A stretch of 64,000 nt of DNA, from the NCBI RefSeq assembly GCF_030816485.1, contig NZ_JAUSYC010000001.1:2232001-2296000 (forward strand), written 5' to 3'. This document shows positions 52,864 to 64,000 of the stretch, piece after piece. The notes beneath the pieces were generated by a model, which worked only from the letters and a program-made list of their open reading frames with translations, was not told the DNA's origin and ran no database searches. The position numbers were made by a program, and so were the translations under genes. The DNA is from Arthrobacter sp. B1I2 (lineage in GTDB: Bacteria > Actinomycetota > Actinomycetes > Actinomycetales > Micrococcaceae). Every line of letters starts with the position of its first letter. Position 1 is the first letter of the stretch.

Positions 52864-52897
52864 CGTACGACGGCGGGTGCCCACCCGCCGTCGTACG
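52864..52897 (+). other. 16-bp perfect inverted repeat between rpoB and rpoC
   Basis: CGTACGACGGCGGGTG (52864-52879) is the exact reverse complement of 52882-52897, separated by 2 nt, so the folded loop is about 4-6 nt. It starts 9 nt after the rpoB stop in a 105-bp gap. There is no T tract, so it is more likely a processing or partial-pause element than a terminator. Confidence 0.8.
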
Positions 52898-52960
52898 CCA
52901 CCTCCCTCATTCCGCACCCAAGACTTCAGAATTTAGAGAACAAGAGAGAACAGGGACCAT

Positions 52961-56860
<3,900 letters not shown>

Positions 56861-56861
56861 C

Positions 56862-56921
56862 GGACAGGGCGGGCCCCTATGTGTCGCGTTCGGCGCCACG
56901 TAGGGACCTGCCGCCCTGTCC
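56862..56921 (+). terminator. Long-range hairpin after rpoC
   Basis: GGACAGGGCGG (56862-56872) pairs perfectly with CCGCCCTGTCC (56911-56921); nested complementarity lies between. It starts one base after the rpoC stop codon. Part of the rpoBC end signal. Confidence 0.75.
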
Positions 56922-56926
56922 TTGGC

Positions 56927-56979
56927 AAGGCCCCGTTTCCCCTCCGCCTGAAGTTTTGGCGAAGGCGAGGCGGGGCCTT
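56927..56979 (+). terminator. Second hairpin after rpoC
   Basis: AAGGCCCCG (56927-56935) pairs with CGGGGCCTT (56971-56979), with further internal pairing around CGCC/GGCG, followed by TCGC. Together with the preceding hairpin it separates rpoC from rpsL. Confidence 0.75.
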
Positions 56980-56993
56980 TCGCATACACCCAA

Positions 56994-57023
56994 TTAAGCC
57001 GCAGGATCAAGCCGTGCTAGACT
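56994..57023 (+). promoter_or_regulatory. Candidate promoter of the rpsL-rpsG-fusA operon
   Basis: TTAAGC (56994-56999) and TAGACT (57018-57023) are spaced 18 bp, giving a leader of about 235 nt before rpsL. The -35 is weak. The leader (57030-57260) contains no ORF that I would support and no recognised riboswitch. Confidence 0.4.
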
Positions 57024-57264
57024 TTTAGTAATTGTTTGTGTGGCAGTGGATGAAGGCCGCCGCAGCATCATTTTGGTTTTGTTCTCATGATGTTGGGTGT
57101 GAGCTTGTTTCCGGGTTGCGGGCTAGGTGCGCAACGAATGCCACGCTTTTGCACGCCCACGTTCGATTCAAGACGTCGAGGCTGCAGGAACAACGCCAAA
57201 TCGGTGCAGTGACGGTTGACGCCGCGATGCGCCGGTAGAGATCAAACCAACGGAGAACACGAGA

Positions 57265-57639
57265 GTGCCTACGATTAACCAGCTGGTCCGCAAGGGCCGC
57301 ACGCCGAAGGTCAAAAAGACCAAGGCTCCCGCCCTGAACGGCAGCCCCATGCGCCGCGGTGTCTGCACCCGCGTTTACACCACCACTCCGAAGAAGCCGA
57401 ACTCGGCTCTGCGTAAGGTGGCACGTGTGCGCCTCAACGGCGGCGTGGAAGTTACTGCCTACATCCCCGGTGTTGGTCACAACCTGCAGGAGCACTCGAT
57501 TGTGCTCGTTCGCGGTGGTCGTGTGAAGGACCTTCCGGGTGTCCGCTACAAGATCGTCCGTGGCGCCCTTGATACCCAGGGTGTAAAGAACCGTAAGCAG
57601 GCCCGCAGCCGCTACGGCGCAAAGATGGAGAAGAAGTAA
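57265..57639 (+). CDS. rpsL: 30S ribosomal protein S12
   Basis: 124 residues. It monitors decoding at the A site. [10 protein letters not shown], the streptomycin-site loop [20 protein letters not shown] with the wild-type Lys, and [13 protein letters not shown] are standard. GTG start with ACGGAG upstream. First gene of the str operon; rpsG follows 1 bp later. Confidence 0.98.
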   Translation: MPTINQLVRKGRTPKVKKTKAPALNGSPMRRGVCTRVYTTTPKKPNSALRKVARVRLNGGVEVTAYIPGVGHNLQEHSIVLVRGGRVKDLPGVRYKIVRGALDTQGVKNRKQARSRYGAKMEKK

Positions 57640-57640
57640 T

Positions 57641-58111
57641 ATGCCTCGCAAGGGTCCGGCCCCCAAGCGGCCGCTCGTTTCGGATCCGGTCTACGGTTCC
57701 CCGCTGGTAACCCAGCTCATCAACAAGGTACTCGTTGACGGCAAGAAGTCCACGGCAGAGCGCATCGTGTACGGTGCACTCGAAGGTGCACGCGCCAAGT
57801 CCGGCGGCGACCCCGTTGCAGCCCTGAAGAAGGCCATGGACAACGTCAAGCCTTCGCTTGAGGTTCGCTCCCGCCGTGTCGGTGGCGCCACCTACCAGGT
57901 TCCGGTTGAGGTCAAGCCGGGCCGCTCCACCGCACTCGCCCTGCGCTGGCTGGTTGGCTACTCCAAGGCCCGCCGTGAGAAGACGATGACCGAACGCCTC
58001 CAGAACGAAATCCTGGATGCCTCCAATGGTCTCGGTGCCGCTGTGAAGCGTCGCGAAGACACCCACAAGATGGCCGAGTCCAACAAGGCCTTCGCACACT
58101 ACCGCTGGTAA
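57641..58111 (+). CDS. rpsG: 30S ribosomal protein S7
   Basis: 156 residues. It organises the 3' head domain of 16S rRNA and is the usual autoregulator of the str operon. [33 protein letters not shown] and [20 protein letters not shown] are conserved. It overlaps nothing and starts directly after rpsL, so it is translationally coupled. Confidence 0.98.
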   Translation: MPRKGPAPKRPLVSDPVYGSPLVTQLINKVLVDGKKSTAERIVYGALEGARAKSGGDPVAALKKAMDNVKPSLEVRSRRVGGATYQVPVEVKPGRSTALALRWLVGYSKARREKTMTERLQNEILDASNGLGAAVKRREDTHKMAESNKAFAHYRW

Positions 58112-58122
58112 TACTCCCCGGG

Positions 58123-58150
58123 CGCCGCCGGCTCAACCGAGTCGGCGGCG
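58123..58150 (+). other. Intercistronic hairpin between rpsG and fusA
   Basis: CGCCGCCG (58123-58130) pairs with CGGCGGCG (58143-58150) across a 12-nt loop. It lies between the rpsG stop and the fusA Shine-Dalgarno and has no T tract, so it could be an S7-binding or stability element. Confidence 0.55.
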
Positions 58151-58180
58151 AACGCGTAGTCCATCCCAAAAGGAGACCCC

Positions 58181-60295
58181 GTGGCACAGGACGTGCTTAC
58201 CGACCTTAGTAAGGTCCGCAACATCGGCATCATGGCCCATATTGATGCCGGCAAGACCACCACAACCGAGCGCATCCTGTTCTACACGGGTGTGAACCAC
58301 AAGATCGGCGAAACGCACGACGGCGCTTCGACGACTGACTGGATGGAACAGGAAAAGGAACGCGGCATCACCATCACGTCTGCCGCCGTGACCTGCTTCT
58401 GGGAAAACAACCAGATCAACATCATCGACACCCCCGGCCACGTTGACTTCACGGTTGAGGTTGAGCGCTCCCTGCGCGTCCTCGACGGTGCCGTCGCCGT
58501 CTTCGACGGCAAGGAAGGCGTTGAGCCGCAGTCTGAGACCGTTTGGCGCCAGGCTGACAAGTACAACGTTCCGCGCATCTGCTTCGTCAACAAGATGGAC
58601 AAGCTCGGTGCCGACTTCTACTTCACCGTAGACACCATCATCAGCCGCCTCGGTGCCAAGCCGCTGGTCATGCAGCTGCCCATCGGTGCCGAGAACGACT
58701 TCATCGGCGTCGTGGACCTGCTCTACATGCGCGCACTGGTGTGGCCCGGCGATGCCAAGGGTGACGTCACCATGGGTGCGAAGTACGAGATCCGCGAGAT
58801 CCCGGCCGACCTCCAGGAGAAGGCTGAAGAGTACCGCGCGAACCTCGTTGAGACCGTCGCCGAGTCCTCTGAAGAACTCATGGACAAGTACCTTGAGGGC
58901 GAAGAGATCTCGGTCGACGAGCTCAAGGCCGGCATCCGCAAGATGACGATCAACTCCGAGCTGTACCCGATCTTCTGCGGTTCCGCCTTCAAGAACCGTG
59001 GCGTCCAGCCCATGCTCGATGCAGTTGTGGACTACCTGCCGAACCCCCTCGACGTCCCCCCGATGGTCGGCCACGACCCCCGCGACGAAGAGAAGGAACT
59101 GACCCGCAAGCCTTCTTCTGAAGAGCCGTTCTCCGCACTGGCCTTCAAGATTGCTGCGCACCCCTTCTTCGGCCAGCTCACCTTCATCCGCGTGTACTCC
59201 GGTCACGTTGAAGCAGGCGCACAGGTGGTCAACTCCACCAAGGGCAAGAAGGAGCGCATCGGCAAGCTGTTCCAGATGCACGCCAACAAGGAAATGCCTG
59301 TTGAAGGCGCTACCGCCGGCCACATCTATGCAGCCATCGGTCTGAAGGACACCACCACGGGTGACACCCTGTGTGACTCCGCCAACCAGATCGTCCTCGA
59401 GTCCATGAGCTTCCCGGAGCCCGTGATCTCGGTTGCCATCGAGCCGAACACCAAGGGTGACCAGGAGAAGCTCTCCACGGCCATCCAGAAGCTCTCCGCT
59501 GAGGACCCCACCTTCCAGGTGTCCCTCAACGAAGACACCGGCCAGACCATCATCGCCGGCATGGGCGAACTCCACCTGGACATCCTGGTGGACCGCATGC
59601 GCCGCGAGTTCAAGGTCGAAGCCAACGTGGGCAAGCCGCAGGTTGCTTACCGCGAAACCATCAAGCGGGCTGTAGAGCGTCACGACTACACGCACAAGAA
59701 GCAGACCGGTGGTTCGGGCCAGTTCGCAAAGATCCAGATTGCGATCGAGCCGCTGGACACCGCTGAAGGCGAGCTGTACGAGTTCGAGAACAAGGTCACT
59801 GGTGGCCGCGTTCCCCGCGAGTACATCCCGTCGGTTGACGCCGGTATCCAGGATGCACTGAACGACGGTGTCCTGGCCGGTTACCCGGTTGTCGGCATCA
59901 AGGCCACGCTGATTGACGGCGCGTACCACGATGTTGACTCCTCGGAAATGGCGTTCAAGATCGCCGGCCGGATGGCTTTCAAGGAAGCCGCCCGCAAGGC
60001 GAACCCTGTCCTGCTTGAACCGCTGATGGACGTCGAGGTCCGCACCCCTGAGGAATACATGGGTGAAGTGATCGGCGACCTGAACTCCCGCCGTGGCCAG
60101 ATGCAGTCCATGGAGGATGCACAGGGCGTCAAGGTGATCCGCGCGCACGTTCCGCTGTCCGGCATGTTCGGCTACATCGGTGACCTGCGTTCGAAGACCC
60201 AGGGCCGTGCTGTGTACTCCATGACGTTCAACAGCTACGCCGAGGTCCCGAAGGCTGTTGCCGACGAGATCATCCAGAAGTCCCGCGGCGAGTAG
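58181..60295 (+). CDS. fusA: Elongation factor G
   Basis: 704 residues. A translocase GTPase. The G-domain motifs are [15 protein letters not shown] (P loop), [31 protein letters not shown] and [10 protein letters not shown]; domain IV has [23 protein letters not shown] start with AAAAGGAGA upstream. The gene is the third of the str operon. Confidence 0.98.
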   Translation: MAQDVLTDLSKVRNIGIMAHIDAGKTTTTERILFYTGVNHKIGETHDGASTTDWMEQEKERGITITSAAVTCFWENNQINIIDTPGHVDFTVEVERSLRVLDGAVAVFDGKEGVEPQSETVWRQADKYNVPRICFVNKMDKLGADFYFTVDTIISRLGAKPLVMQLPIGAENDFIGVVDLLYMRALVWPGDAKGDVTMGAKYEIREIPADLQEKAEEYRANLVETVAESSEELMDKYLEGEEISVDELKAGIRKMTINSELYPIFCGSAFKNRGVQPMLDAVVDYLPNPLDVPPMVGHDPRDEEKELTRKPSSEEPFSALAFKIAAHPFFGQLTFIRVYSGHVEAGAQVVNSTKGKKERIGKLFQMHANKEMPVEGATAGHIYAAIGLKDTTTGDTLCDSANQIVLESMSFPEPVISVAIEPNTKGDQEKLSTAIQKLSAEDPTFQVSLNEDTGQTIIAGMGELHLDILVDRMRREFKVEANVGKPQVAYRETIKRAVERHDYTHKKQTGGSGQFAKIQIAIEPLDTAEGELYEFENKVTGGRVPREYIPSVDAGIQDALNDGVLAGYPVVGIKATLIDGAYHDVDSSEMAFKIAGRMAFKEAARKANPVLLEPLMDVEVRTPEEYMGEVIGDLNSRRGQMQSMEDAQGVKVIRAHVPLSGMFGYIGDLRSKTQGRAVYSMTFNSYAEVPKAVADEIIQKSRGE

Positions 60296-60555
60296 TCCTC
60301 CCGGACTTTCTAAGCGAACACCTCGGTTGAGCTGACCCCCAGCGGACAGCGAAGCCGGTGCAGGTGGCCGGGCCGGCCGGATTTATCCGGCGAACCGGTT
60401 TCCGGCCCCTGCACGAACAGGCTCAGGGGATTAGTATTAGTTCCTGAATCTGCGATTTCACCAATCCAAAGCCCCCCAAGTAGACTTACCTGAGTTTCTG
60501 CCGCGACAAGCGCGGCTGAAGGGTATGTCATTTGAAAACGTTCTAGGAGGAACCT
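60296..60555 (+). promoter_or_regulatory. fusA-tuf intergenic region
   Basis: A 260-bp gap without a gene, long enough for a separate tuf promoter in addition to read-through. It contains GCCGGATTTATCCGGC (60376-60391), a palindrome that may partly terminate fusA. The last 20 bases have AGGAGG ahead of the GTG of tuf. No promoter could be assigned with confidence. Confidence 0.45.
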
Positions 60556-61746
60556 GTGGCAAAGGCAAAGTTCGAGCGGACTAAGCCGCACGTCAACATC
60601 GGCACCATTGGTCACGTTGACCACGGTAAGACGACGCTGACGGCCGCCATTTCCAAGGTGCTGTACGACAAGTACCCGACTCTCAACGAGAAGCGTGACT
60701 TCGCGTCGATCGACTCTGCACCCGAAGAGCGTCAGCGCGGCATCACCATCAACATCTCCCACGTTGAGTACCAGACCGAGAAGCGTCACTACGCACACGT
60801 TGACGCCCCCGGCCACGCTGACTACATCAAGAACATGATCACCGGTGCTGCCCAGATGGACGGCGCAATCCTCGTGGTTGCTGCTACTGACGGCCCGATG
60901 GCACAGACCCGCGAGCACGTTCTGCTTGCCCGCCAGGTTGGTGTTCCCTACCTGCTGGTCGCGCTGAACAAGGCTGACATGGTTGACGACGAGGAACTCC
61001 TCGACCTCGTCGAAATGGAAGTTCGTGAGCTCCTGAGCTCGCAGGGCTTCGATGGCGACGAAGCACCGGTTGTTCGCGTTTCCGGCCTGAAGGCCCTGGA
61101 AGGCGACCCCGAGTGGGTCAAGTCCGTTGAGGAACTCATGGAGGCCGTGGACAACTCGGTTCCGGACCCCGTACGTGACCGTGACAAGCCGTTCCTGATG
61201 CCGATCGAAGACGTCTTCACCATCACCGGCCGTGGCACCGTTGTTACGGGCCGCGCCGAGCGTGGAACCCTCGCCATCAACTCCGAGGTCGAGATCGTCG
61301 GCATCCGCCCGGTCCAGAAGACCACGGTTACCGGTATCGAGATGTTCCACAAGCAGCTCGACGAAGCATGGGCCGGCGAGAACTGTGGCCTCCTGCTCCG
61401 CGGTCTGAAGCGTGACGATGTCGAGCGTGGCCAGGTTGTCGTCAAGCCGGGTTCCATCACCCCGCACACCGACTTCGAGGCCAACGTCTACATCCTCTCC
61501 AAGGACGAAGGCGGACGTCACAACCCGTTCTACTCCAACTACCGCCCGCAGTTCTACTTCCGTACCACGGACGTAACCGGCGTTATCACCCTGCCCGAGG
61601 GCACGGAAATGGTTATGCCTGGCGACAACACTGAGATGACCGTTGCGCTCATCCAGCCGATCGCTATGGAAGAGGGCCTCGGCTTCGCAATCCGCGAAGG
61701 CGGCCGCACCGTTGGTTCGGGACGCGTTACCAAGATCATCAAGTAA
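60556..61746 (+). CDS. tuf: Elongation factor Tu
   Basis: 396 residues. It delivers aminoacyl-tRNA to the ribosome as a GTP complex. [15 protein letters not shown] (P loop), [20 protein letters not shown] and [20 protein letters not shown] are the GTPase motifs; [20 protein letters not shown] is in domain II. GTG start with AGGAGG at 60545-60550. It is probably the only tuf here. A strong terminator follows. Confidence 0.98.
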   Translation: MAKAKFERTKPHVNIGTIGHVDHGKTTLTAAISKVLYDKYPTLNEKRDFASIDSAPEERQRGITINISHVEYQTEKRHYAHVDAPGHADYIKNMITGAAQMDGAILVVAATDGPMAQTREHVLLARQVGVPYLLVALNKADMVDDEELLDLVEMEVRELLSSQGFDGDEAPVVRVSGLKALEGDPEWVKSVEELMEAVDNSVPDPVRDRDKPFLMPIEDVFTITGRGTVVTGRAERGTLAINSEVEIVGIRPVQKTTVTGIEMFHKQLDEAWAGENCGLLLRGLKRDDVERGQVVVKPGSITPHTDFEANVYILSKDEGGRHNPFYSNYRPQFYFRTTDVTGVITLPEGTEMVMPGDNTEMTVALIQPIAMEEGLGFAIREGGRTVGSGRVTKIIK

Positions 61747-61760
61747 TACTTGCTGAACTG

Positions 61761-61798
61761 AAGGACAGCCCCGCTGCATTCGCAGCGGGGCTGTCCTT
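61761..61798 (+). terminator. Terminator after tuf
   Basis: AAGGACAGCCCCGCTGC (61761-61777), loop ATTC, GCAGCGGGGCTGTCCTT (61782-61798), then TTTCGTT. A perfect 17-bp intrinsic terminator closing the str-tuf block. Confidence 0.95.
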
Positions 61799-61847
61799 TT
61801 TCGTTAATGCACCACTGATACTGTTGCAGCACTGAAAGGAGTTCATT

Positions 61848-61973
61848 ATGGGATGGCTTATTTTCCTGATCATCGCGGTTGTCGTGGTAGGCGGGGTGAT
61901 CTGGGTGAGAAGGAACTTCCGGCACGAGATTGACCGGGCCAAGCGAATCAACAGGGCCAAGAAGAACCAGTAG
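61848..61973 (+). CDS. 41-residue single-helix membrane protein
   Basis: MGWLIFLIIAVVVVGGVIWV is one membrane helix, followed by a strongly basic amphipathic tail (RRNFRHEIDRAKRINRAKKN). GAAAGGAG lies before the ATG, so translation is well supported. The helix probably has its N-terminus outside, with the basic tail in the cytosol. It lies between tuf and mntH; a GGCCTTCTAGAAGGCC palindrome (61987-62002) follows. Function is unknown. Confidence 0.75.
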   Translation: MGWLIFLIIAVVVVGGVIWVRRNFRHEIDRAKRINRAKKNQ

Positions 61974-61986
61974 CGGGCAGCCGCCG

Positions 61987-62002
61987 GGCCTTCTAGAAGG
62001 CC
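61987..62002. other. 16-bp perfect palindrome after the 41-residue gene
   Basis: GGCCTTCTAGAAGGCC reads the same on both strands. It lies 14 bp after the small membrane gene and before the mntH operator. It could be a short terminator or a binding site; it lacks a T tract. Confidence 0.5.
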
Positions 62003-62017
62003 TGCCTTACTCCTACT

Positions 62018-62033
62018 TTTCGGTATACCTAAA
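62018..62033 (+). promoter_or_regulatory. DtxR/MntR-like operator upstream of the Nramp gene
   Basis: TTTCGGTATACCTAAA is a palindrome with one mismatched pair (TTT-C/A-GGTA against its complement). It resembles the TTAGGTATACCTAA-type sites of DtxR/MntR/SirR-family metal regulators. TATCCT (62041-62046) is a likely -10 just downstream, so the site overlaps the promoter. Confidence 0.6.
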
Positions 62034-62081
62034 TTCGCGGTATCCTCGTCGTATTGACGCCCGCAACGACGAGGACACGTG

Positions 62082-63332
62082 ATGGCTGCTTCAACGATGA
62101 CGGCGAAATCCGCCAACACCAGGGTCTGGTCCCGCCTGCTGCTGCTCGGGCCGGCATTCGTAGCGGCCATCGCCTACGTGGACCCGGGCAATGTTGCCGC
62201 GAACCTCACCGCCGGTGCCAGTTTCGGGTACCTCCTGGTGTGGGTTCTTGTGGCTGCCAATGGCATGGCAGTACTCATCCAGTACCAGTCAGCCAAACTG
62301 GGGCTCGCCACCGGCATGAGTCTGCCGGAAATACTCGGCGAGCGCCTGGGCAACCGGCGCCGCCGTGCCTACTGGGTGCAGGCGGAGATCGTTGCCGGGG
62401 CCACGGACATGGCCGAAGTCATCGGTGGGGCCGTGGCTCTCAACCTGCTGTTCGGCCTGCCCCTGCTGACGGGCGGAGTCATTATCGGCCTGGCTTCCAT
62501 GCTGCTGCTGACCCTGCAGTCGCACCGCAGCCAAAAGTCCTTCGAGCTCGCAATCCTCATTTTGCTCGGCGTGATCGCCGTCGGGTTCGTCTCGGGCCTG
62601 TTCGTTGCTCCGCCGGACGCCGGCGGCGCCCTGGCCGGACTGGTGCCCCGGTTCGAGGGGACCGACACGGTCCTGCTCGCAGCCAGCATGCTCGGGGCCA
62701 CCGTCATGCCGCACGCCATCTACCTGCATTCCGCCCTTGCCCGCGACCGCCACGGCTTCTCGGAAGATCCGGCAGTCAGGACGCGGCTGATCCGGGCCAC
62801 GCGCGTGGATGTCGCCGGCGCCTTGTTGCTTGCCGGCGTCGTCAATATCGCCATGCTGCTGCTGGCGGCTTCCAGCCTTCGCGGCGTGGAGGGGACCGAC
62901 ACCATTGCCGGTGCCCACGCTGCGGTGACGTCCGCGCTCGGGCCGGTTATCGGCGTCGTGTTCGCTGTGGGCCTCCTGGCCTCGGGCCTGGCGTCCACGT
63001 CGGTGGGATGCTATGCGGGAGCCACCATCATGGGCGGCCTGTTGAAGGTGCGGATCCCACTCCTGGTCCGCCGGACTGTCACCCTGATTCCCGCGCTGGT
63101 GGTCCTGGGCGCCGGCATCGAACCCACGCTGGCTTTGGTCCTGAGCCAGGTCCTCCTGAGTTTTGGCATTCCGTTCGCGCTGATTCCTTTGATCCGGCTC
63201 ACCGGCAGCCGCAAGGTGATGGGCATCCACACCGACTCCACGCCGCTGCGGATCGCCGGATGGACCAGTGCCACACTGATCGTGGGCCTGAACTGCGTCC
63301 TGATCTTCCTTACGGTGCTGGGTCACGGCTGA
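62082..63332 (+). CDS. mntH: Nramp-family divalent metal transporter (MntH-like)
   Basis: 416 residues with about 11 membrane helices. The Nramp metal-binding motif DPGN appears in IAYVDPGNVAANLTAGA (about residues 30-46). The helix-6 motif MPHAIYLHSALARDR supplies the other ligands, and EVIGGAVALNLLFGLPL fits. It should import Mn2+ (or Fe2+) with protons. ATG 62082 is preferred over the immediately preceding GTG 62079; GAGGA lies 9-13 nt upstream. The palindrome at 62018-62033 suggests metal-dependent repression. Confidence 0.93.
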   Translation: MAASTMTAKSANTRVWSRLLLLGPAFVAAIAYVDPGNVAANLTAGASFGYLLVWVLVAANGMAVLIQYQSAKLGLATGMSLPEILGERLGNRRRRAYWVQAEIVAGATDMAEVIGGAVALNLLFGLPLLTGGVIIGLASMLLLTLQSHRSQKSFELAILILLGVIAVGFVSGLFVAPPDAGGALAGLVPRFEGTDTVLLAASMLGATVMPHAIYLHSALARDRHGFSEDPAVRTRLIRATRVDVAGALLLAGVVNIAMLLLAASSLRGVEGTDTIAGAHAAVTSALGPVIGVVFAVGLLASGLASTSVGCYAGATIMGGLLKVRIPLLVRRTVTLIPALVVLGAGIEPTLALVLSQVLLSFGIPFALIPLIRLTGSRKVMGIHTDSTPLRIAGWTSATLIVGLNCVLIFLTVLGHG

Positions 63333-63351
63333 GCCGCCGCGTCCCGGTGCG

Positions 63352-64000
63352 CTAGTCCCGCCCGTTGCCCCGCGCCCGGGAAAGCGCCTGCAACCAATAA
63401 AAAGACCTCTTGGGTGTCCGCTCCAGTGTCTCGAAGTCCACGTGAACCAGGCCAAAACGCTGCGAGTAGCCTGCGGCCCACTCAAAGTTGTCCATCAGGG
63501 TCCACACGTAGTAGCCCCGGAGGTCCACACCCTCCGCTTTGCCGCCCGGAGCGGTGGCGTCAAGGGCTGCCTCCAGATGTGCGGCCAGGTACTCCACCCG
63601 GTCGGCGTCCTCCAGTGTGCCGGCAATACGGTCGGGTTCAGGGAAGCTGGCGCCCCCTTCGGTGATGTATACCGGTGGGAGGGCCTGTCCGTACCGGTCC
63701 CGCATCTCCTGGAGCAGGATGCCCAGGTGGTCGGGTGCCACTGGCCAGCCGAATCCGGTGCTGTCGTACTCCGGGTAGCCCACCTCGTGGAAGGGCAGCT
63801 TGGCGACTTCCTTGTGCATGTCCGCAGGCATCGGGGTAATGCCCGGCCCCAGGGCAACCTTGACAGGGAAGTAATAGTTGAGCCCGTAGAAATCCAGCGG
63901 CTGGTGGATGGTCCGGAGGTCGGCGTCGGAGATTTTTCCGATGGACCGCAGCCAGGGCTTCGCGTACAGCGGCAGTGAGGGGTACCGTCCCAACAGGACG
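63352..64000 (-). CDS. GH1 beta-glucosidase, 3' part (runs off window)
   Basis: The C-terminal 216 codons of a family 1 glycoside hydrolase. Only the second half is present because the gene starts beyond 64000. The nucleophile Glu lies in PPVYITEGGAS, in place of the common ITENG. DLRGYYVWTLMDNFEWAAGY and GLVHVDFETLERTPKRSFYW are the substrate-binding C-terminal blocks; PLDFYGLNYY is the active-site Asn/Tyr stretch. The enzyme should cleave beta-glucosides in the cytosol. It is convergent with mntH, with a 19-bp gap and no terminator. Confidence 0.92.
   Translation of the reverse strand, partial: VLLGRYPSLPLYAKPWLRSIGKISDADLRTIHQPLDFYGLNYYFPVKVALGPGITPMPADMHKEVAKLPFHEVGYPEYDSTGFGWPVAPDHLGILLQEMRDRYGQALPPVYITEGGASFPEPDRIAGTLEDADRVEYLAAHLEAALDATAPGGKAEGVDLRGYYVWTLMDNFEWAAGYSQRFGLVHVDFETLERTPKRSFYWLQALSRARGNGRD

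Noticed and set aside
49421..52864. A 1147-codon open frame on the minus strand opposite rpoB, and similar ones opposite rpoC, fusA, tuf and the GH13 gene
   Set aside because: These are shadows produced by GC-rich third positions. They show no known domain, lack ribosome-binding sites and lie on the opposite strand of conserved essential genes.

Overview
The window is a 64 kb piece of a high-GC actinobacterial chromosome. It fits Arthrobacter, Pseudarthrobacter or a close relative in the Micrococcaceae. The evidence is a mycothiol synthase (mshD), a GlnR-like orphan regulator beside it, an actinobacterial-type nusG, many GTG and TTG starts, and TANNNT -10 hexamers sitting 6-7 nt ahead of start codons (leaderless promoters). 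The genus is inferred from gene content and style, not from a search.

Layout. 1-7 kb: small oxidoreductases, a CPA1-type Na+/H+ antiporter, a divergent ROK regulator and GH13 alpha-glucosidase, and an aldo/keto reductase. 7-13.7 kb: a CitE-like lyase, a DUF2797 protein, a pair of MaoC/hotdog dehydratases, an MFS transporter, murB, and an AlkZ-like winged-helix protein. 13.7-14.9 kb: an AbiEi-like/DUF559-like gene bracketed by inverted copies of a 47-bp palindromic element. 14.9-16 kb: an asd gene of the E. coli type. 16.1-19.5 kb: the most unusual region, read leftward. It holds a long WXG100-type protein, a cytosolic partner, and four tandem, overlapping, mutually paralogous two-helix membrane proteins. 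This looks like an undescribed type VII-linked effector/immunity locus.

19.6-26.3 kb (minus strand): thyA-folA plus a small membrane protein, a Nudix-phosphatase fusion with ppk1, mshD and glnR-like. 26.6-32.1 kb (plus): membrane proteins, a nitrobindin-like protein, a flavodoxin-fold protein, ygfZ, an ankyrin protein and a DHA2 MFS exporter. 32-38.3 kb: a GNAT, pfkA, and an envelope-stress module (two PspC proteins, a small membrane protein, a PspC-fused sensor kinase and a LuxR-type regulator). After a 26-bp perfect inverted repeat comes an aminotransferase.

39.9-61.7 kb is the core information-processing block: tRNA-Trp, secE, nusG, rplK, rplA, [two tandem GNATs], L10 leader, rplJ, rplL, [YbaK, thiolase, lipoprotein], rpoB, rpoC, rpsL, rpsG, fusA, tuf. 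Strong intrinsic terminators or hairpins delimit it. The window closes with a 41-codon membrane protein, an Nramp metal transporter behind a DtxR/MntR-like palindrome, and the 3' part of a GH1 beta-glucosidase that runs off the end.

No IS elements, CRISPR arrays or rRNA genes were seen.
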